In this document: positions 16,422-19,123 of the stretch, piece by piece
Numbering within the stretch: the first letter of the stretch is position 1
How the letters are laid out: every line of letters starts with the position of its first letter
Source of the DNA: Bacteroidales bacterium
GTDB taxonomy: Bacteria; Bacteroidota; Bacteroidia; Bacteroidales; BM520
DNA length: 19,123 bases
NCBI GenBank assembly: GCA_028701815.1
Contig: JAQVPY010000016.1
Location: forward strand, 1 to 19,123
Direction of reading: 5' to 3'
The notes under the pieces: generated by a model
Seen by the model: the letters and a program-made list of their open reading frames with translations, nothing else
Databases searched by the model: none
What the model was told of the DNA's origin: nothing
Made by a program: the position numbers and the translations under genes

Positions 16422-16429
16422 CAAATATA
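16422..16429 (-). promoter_or_regulatory. -7 promoter box for the tRNA-Ala transcript
   Basis: On the minus strand TATATTTG matches TAnnTTTG and ends 18 nt upstream of the tRNA 5' end, suitable for a short leader. It may also drive the whole downstream run (msrC to SGNH gene). No convincing -33 element is seen; that region overlaps the end of the TonB-domain gene. Confidence 0.55.
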
Positions 16430-16440
16430 TTAAATTTTTA

Positions 16441-16866
16441 TTATTTTAACGGAATAGTATAATTATAAGTTTCCGATTTTTTTTCTTCCTCTGCGTTTTT
16501 TTCAGGCGAAGAATAGCAGATGCTAATATTATTTTGTACTACGCCCCTGTTGCGCAATGAGAAATTGACGGTTGTTTTGTTCGTCTTCTTTACCCTTACC
16601 CCGCGGTTGGATACTTTGCCGAATTTTAGCAGATGTATGAGACGCAAGGCTTCTTCATCGCATGAAGGATGAAGTTTGCGGATTACTTTTGCTGAGATTA
16701 CGTTTCCGTTGTCGTCGATTTCATATTCTACCGTCACTGCGCCCTCTATGCCCTCGCGTATAGCATCTTCAGGATATTTGAGGTTTGCGGAGATAAACTC
16801 CTGGAAGGCCTTTTTTCCACCCGGATACTCCGGCAATTTGACAAACGGTTTCTTGTTTTTCGGCAT
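16441..16866 (-). CDS. Stand-alone TonB C-terminal-domain protein without membrane anchor
   Basis: A 141-residue protein. Residues about 11-110 form a TonB C-terminal domain: PEYPGGKKAFQEFISANLKY (12-31), GAVTVEYEIDDNGNVISAKV (42-61), DEEALRLIHLLKFG (70-83), and a final strand TTVNFSL (98-104). A charged tail rich in Glu, Lys and Asn follows (111-141). Normal TonB proteins have an N-terminal membrane helix and a proline-rich spacer; here there is neither, nor a signal peptide. Energy transduction to an outer-membrane receptor is therefore doubtful, and a cytoplasmic or otherwise repurposed role is possible. The N-terminus is well fixed: the -7 box at 16881 lies 14 nt before the ATG, leaving no room for an upstream extension. 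It is divergent from the GNAT gene. Confidence 0.78.
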   Translation of the reverse strand: MPKNKKPFVKLPEYPGGKKAFQEFISANLKYPEDAIREGIEGAVTVEYEIDDNGNVISAKVIRKLHPSCDEEALRLIHLLKFGKVSNRGVRVKKTNKTTVNFSLRNRGVVQNNISICYSSPEKNAEEEKKSETYNYTIPLK

Positions 16867-16880
16867 GATGGTATTTTTTG

Positions 16881-16888
16881 CAAATATA
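16881..16888 (-). promoter_or_regulatory. -7 promoter box for the TonB-domain gene
   Basis: On the minus strand TATATTTG, followed by CAA, ends 14 nt before the start codon at 16866. The transcript leader should be only about ten nucleotides. A run of nine As (minus strand) lies just upstream of the box. No -33 element is clear. Confidence 0.58.
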
Positions 16889-16967
16889 CTTTTTTTTTAT
16901 TGTATTGCGGCTTGCCCCATAGCTTATGAACGACCCATCTAACAGGTGATATTTTATCAAAATACAC

Positions 16968-16975
16968 TATCTTTG
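16968..16975 (+). promoter_or_regulatory. -7 promoter box for the DUF2156-GNAT gene
   Basis: TATCTTTG, followed by CAA, ends 21 nt before the ATG at 16997 and matches TAnnTTTG. Its position rules out a longer reading of the gene from the in-frame ATG at 16946, which would place the promoter inside the coding sequence. A -33 element is not clear. Confidence 0.6.
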
Positions 16976-16996
16976 CAAATAAATTCAATATTATTT

Positions 16997-18367
16997 ATGA
17001 AATTTAAACCCATAGAATTAGAAGATAAGGCGATAATTGAAAAATATACTTTTCGTGCAGGTATCTGTAATTGTGACCTTGCTTTCTCTAATATGTTTTC
17101 GTGGTGTCATACCTACCATACTGCGTGGGCTGTAGTAGACAACTTTCTGATAATCAGATTTTATGTCGATGGCAGTCATCGAATTGCTTATCTCCAACCT
17201 CTCGGTGAGGGAGATTTTACTCACTTGATACCACGGCTCGAAGATGATGCAAGGGCTAACGCTCAATGCTTGAGAATTACGGACTGCACACCGGACGGCG
17301 TCGCAATGATACGTCGTGCCCACCCGGAGTTCGGCTTCTGGGACAATAGAGATTTGGATGATTATGTGTATAATGCGAGCGACCTGCGAAATCTCGAAGG
17401 CAGGCATTACCAGCAGAAACGCAATCATATTAATAAGTTCGACAGTATGTACAAGTACGAATACCGGCCTCTGACCTCGGATCTCATAGAAGAATGCATG
17501 CATCTCGAATGCGAGTGGTGCTCAAATCGCTCCGATAAAATGGGCAATCTTTCGGCGGAACGCTTGTCGATAAGGCTGGCCTTACGAAATTTTGATGCTC
17601 TTAATCTGATAGGCGGGACATTGTACGTAGATAATAAAATGATTGCTTTTACTTATGGCTCAGCCATCAATGACGTTTCATTCGATACTCATGTGGAAAA
17701 AGCCAATACGGCTTATGACGGCGTCTTCCCTGTTATTAACAAACTCTTTGCAGCGCATCTGCCGGAAAAATTTCTCTATATAAACAGAGAGGAAGACTTG
17801 GGTCTTGAGGGCCTGAGAAAATCAAAGCTATCTTATAAGCCGGCATTCCTTCAAAAGAAAATCATCGGATATAAGTTAGACGAAAAGCAGGTGCAGATAA
17901 AAGCCTTATGGAAACAGGTCTTCGGCGATGAAGATCTAATTATTGAGCAGTACCTGATAAATCATTATTCTTCCTGTTGTACTTTTACACATTGTGATGA
18001 GAATAAAATAGTTGCCATGGTTCATCTTATCCCCATGGGCGATGTGGCTTATATATATGCAGTGGCGACTGCTCCGATGTTTAGAAATAATGGTGTGTGT
18101 GCTTCTTTGATGCAAAGGGCCCTTGATTTTGCCCGACAGAAAAAGCTGCGTATGGCAGCCCTTATTCCGCAGGAAGAATGGCTGAAGAGATATTATGAGC
18201 AGTTCGGATTTGTAGATACGCATACGCCTGTCATCTTCAATGTGTGGGACGGATATGATTTTGGTACCGGTGACGGGACAAAAGACCTTGCGATGACTTT
18301 GTGCTTCGATGGAACACGCTTTTCTGAAGAGAAACTGGTGCTTGACGTTTTGGAGGATGTCTGCTGA
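16997..18367 (+). CDS. DUF2156-GNAT fusion protein
   Basis: A 456-residue cytoplasmic protein made of two acyltransferase-fold parts. Residues about 1-290 resemble the DUF2156 (phosphatidylglycerol lysyltransferase C-terminal-like) domain: IELEDKAIIEKYTFRAGICN (6-25), GFWDNRDLDDYVYNASDLRN (113-132), GRHYQQKRNHINKF (135-148) and YINREEDLGLEGLRKSKLSY (261-280). Residues about 300-410 are a GNAT domain, with YAVATAPMFRNNGVCASLMQ (354-373) as the acetyl-CoA-binding motif and YYEQFGF (399-405) as the usual C-terminal block. In the acetyl-CoA loop the common Gly-x-Gly is replaced by Gly-Val-Cys. Such fusions occur in Bacteroidales, but no substrate is known to me. There are no membrane segments, so it is not a full lysyl-phosphatidylglycerol synthase. 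The start at 16997 is chosen because the promoter lies just upstream. Confidence 0.82.
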   Translation: MKFKPIELEDKAIIEKYTFRAGICNCDLAFSNMFSWCHTYHTAWAVVDNFLIIRFYVDGSHRIAYLQPLGEGDFTHLIPRLEDDARANAQCLRITDCTPDGVAMIRRAHPEFGFWDNRDLDDYVYNASDLRNLEGRHYQQKRNHINKFDSMYKYEYRPLTSDLIEECMHLECEWCSNRSDKMGNLSAERLSIRLALRNFDALNLIGGTLYVDNKMIAFTYGSAINDVSFDTHVEKANTAYDGVFPVINKLFAAHLPEKFLYINREEDLGLEGLRKSKLSYKPAFLQKKIIGYKLDEKQVQIKALWKQVFGDEDLIIEQYLINHYSSCCTFTHCDENKIVAMVHLIPMGDVAYIYAVATAPMFRNNGVCASLMQRALDFARQKKLRMAALIPQEEWLKRYYEQFGFVDTHTPVIFNVWDGYDFGTGDGTKDLAMTLCFDGTRFSEEKLVLDVLEDVC

Positions 18368-18375
18368 CAGAAAAG

Positions 18376-18393
18376 AAGCCTGATCATCAGCTT
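18376..18393 (-). terminator. Weak hairpin between convergent genes
   Basis: Read on the minus strand, AAGC-TGA with a 3-nt loop pairs to TCA-(G bulge)-GCTT and is followed by a CTTTTCTG tract. It could end the sigma factor/DUF5056-like transcript, whose last stop is at 18426. The stem is short and bulged, so this is tentative. On the plus strand no T-run follows. Confidence 0.3.
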
Positions 18394-18425
18394 GTGCTAT
18401 TTGCGGCGAAGCATATAATTCGGGG

Positions 18426-18803
18426 CTATTTTTGTAATACACGGCGTGTGCCGATTATGATGATTGCCCATATTCCAATCATGAACGCTATCATGCAATA
18501 TATGCTTATTAAATTTTCCGATTGAGAGATGGATGAAGATAATGAAAGTGGGAAAAAACTTGTCATAGTTTGCCAAAACTGATAGATAATATCTTTCAGC
18601 CAATGGAACTTGTCGTAATTATAAGAAACAACCGTTAAAATTGCGACACTTCCGGTTATGCATATAACATTCCATATTATTGAAAATTTTTTAGCTCCCT
18701 GTGGAATAGCCGTCTTTGCGACTTTTTTCGAGAATCCGTTGTCTTTTATCTCATGACGGTTTTCGTGCATGAAATCGAATAATATTTTATCAGTTTCTTC
18801 CAT
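18426..18803 (-). CDS. Small two-helix membrane protein, DUF5056-like, linked to a sigma factor
   Basis: A 125-residue protein. The N-terminal cytoplasmic part (residues 1-40) includes FDFMHENRHEIKDNGFSKKV (9-28), a pattern shared with Bacteroides DUF5056 proteins. Two hydrophobic segments follow (about 42-60 and 98-118). The gene overlaps the 3' end of the sigma factor gene by 14 nt, so it should be translated with it. That coupling and membrane location suggest a role in controlling the sigma factor, but there is no zinc-binding anti-sigma motif, and the function is inference. It is convergent with the GNAT gene, with a 58-nt gap. Confidence 0.7.
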   Translation of the reverse strand: MEETDKILFDFMHENRHEIKDNGFSKKVAKTAIPQGAKKFSIIWNVICITGSVAILTVVSYNYDKFHWLKDIIYQFWQTMTSFFPLSLSSSISQSENLISIYCMIAFMIGIWAIIIIGTRRVLQK

Positions 18804-19123
18804 ATCCTTTATCTTTTAGCCATTCAGCCATTTTCGTTTTGCCTCTTGTGAGGTGAGATTTTACTGTGTTTTGTGGCATCTTGGTGATTTCTGAGATGCT
18901 CTCTATGCTCAGATCCTCCATGTAAAAAAGCGTAATACAAGTACGCTCATTTTCTTTTAGGATCTGTAATGCGTGGAAAATATCGTATTTTCTTTCTATA
19001 CTTTTAGCAGAGTTGTCGGTTTTTGGTTCCGTGTCGGTGGAGATATCTTTATTGTACGATGCCAATATCTCTTTTTTTCTTATGTAATCGCATAACACAT
19101 TATATGCAATACGATACAGCCAC
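18790..19123 (-). CDS. RNA polymerase sigma-70 family factor (ECF-like), 5' truncated by window edge
   Basis: The frame stays open to the last base, so the N-terminus is outside and the GTG at 19098 is not the real start. Visible are 110 residues: the end of region 2 (WLYRIAYNVLCDYIRKKE, the classical sigma helix), a charged linker, and region 4 (ALQILKENERTCITLFYMED, then LSIESISEITKMPQNTVKSH with TRGKTKM), a helix-turn-helix for -35 or -33 recognition. Size and arrangement fit a small ECF-type factor. It overlaps the downstream membrane-protein gene by 14 nt. Target genes cannot be deduced. Confidence 0.9.
   Translation of the reverse strand, partial: WLYRIAYNVLCDYIRKKEILASYNKDISTDTEPKTDNSAKSIERKYDIFHALQILKENERTCITLFYMEDLSIESISEITKMPQNTVKSHLTRGKTKMAEWLKDKGYGRN

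Noticed and set aside
16946..16996. In-frame N-terminal extension of the DUF2156-GNAT gene starting at ATG 16946
   Set aside because: The extension would place the -7 box TATCTTTG (16968-16975) inside the coding region, and its 17 residues do not resemble the family start. ATG 16997 is preferred.
18790..19098. Sigma factor starting at GTG 19098
   Set aside because: The frame remains open upstream and encodes WLYRIAYN, the conserved end of sigma region 2, so the gene is cut by the window edge.

Overview
The window looks like a chromosomal segment of a Bacteroidota bacterium, most likely Bacteroidales. Four things point there. Two secreted proteins carry C-terminal type IX secretion (T9SS) sorting domains (PNP box, last ~75 residues). 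Promoter -7 boxes have the Bacteroidota form TAnnTTTG. Start codons mostly lack Shine-Dalgarno sequences. The gene content (GH109, a LysO exporter split in two, a sigma factor overlapping a DUF5056-like membrane protein) is typical of the phylum. The acyl-CoA dehydrogenase/ETF set suggests an anaerobe using crotonyl-CoA or short-chain acyl-CoA reduction, possibly butyrate formation; this is inference. No IS element, phage gene or CRISPR array was seen, and no stretch longer than 300 bases lacks a gene.

Layout, left to right. (1) 1-4880, plus strand: the 3' part of a GH109-type glycosidase, a large secreted CotH-kinase-family protein with lamin-tail domains, and a LysO lysine exporter encoded as two overlapping ORFs. 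Gaps are 25 nt, 3 nt and an 11-nt overlap, so co-transcription is likely. (2) 4881-7936, plus strand: a promoter with a nearby palindrome, then a short-chain acyl-CoA dehydrogenase, etfB and etfA, ended by a strong intrinsic terminator that overlaps the etfA stop codon. (3) 7945-16429, minus strand: read in transcription order, a promoter, tRNA-Ala(CGC), a free methionine-(R)-sulfoxide reductase, a DUF2461 protein, a 1430-residue T9SS-exported papain-like protease, an MBOAT O-acyltransferase and an SGNH-like periplasmic partner. Inter-gene gaps are 22, 8, 16, 5 and 5 nt. (4) 16441-18367: a divergent pair, a TonB C-terminal-domain protein without membrane anchor (minus) and a DUF2156-GNAT fusion protein (plus), each with a clear -7 box. 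(5) 18426-19123, minus strand: a sigma-70 factor, cut by the window edge, overlapping a small two-helix membrane protein.

The most notable arrangement is the 5-nt coupling of a secreted multidomain papain-family protease to an MBOAT/SGNH pair, the usual two-part machinery that O-acylates extracytoplasmic glycans. This may be an export-and-decorate module, but the acyl acceptor is not visible from sequence. The other exported enzyme, the CotH-like predicted protein kinase, suggests a second surface-modification activity. All functional assignments rest on motif recognition from the translated sequence; no database search was run.
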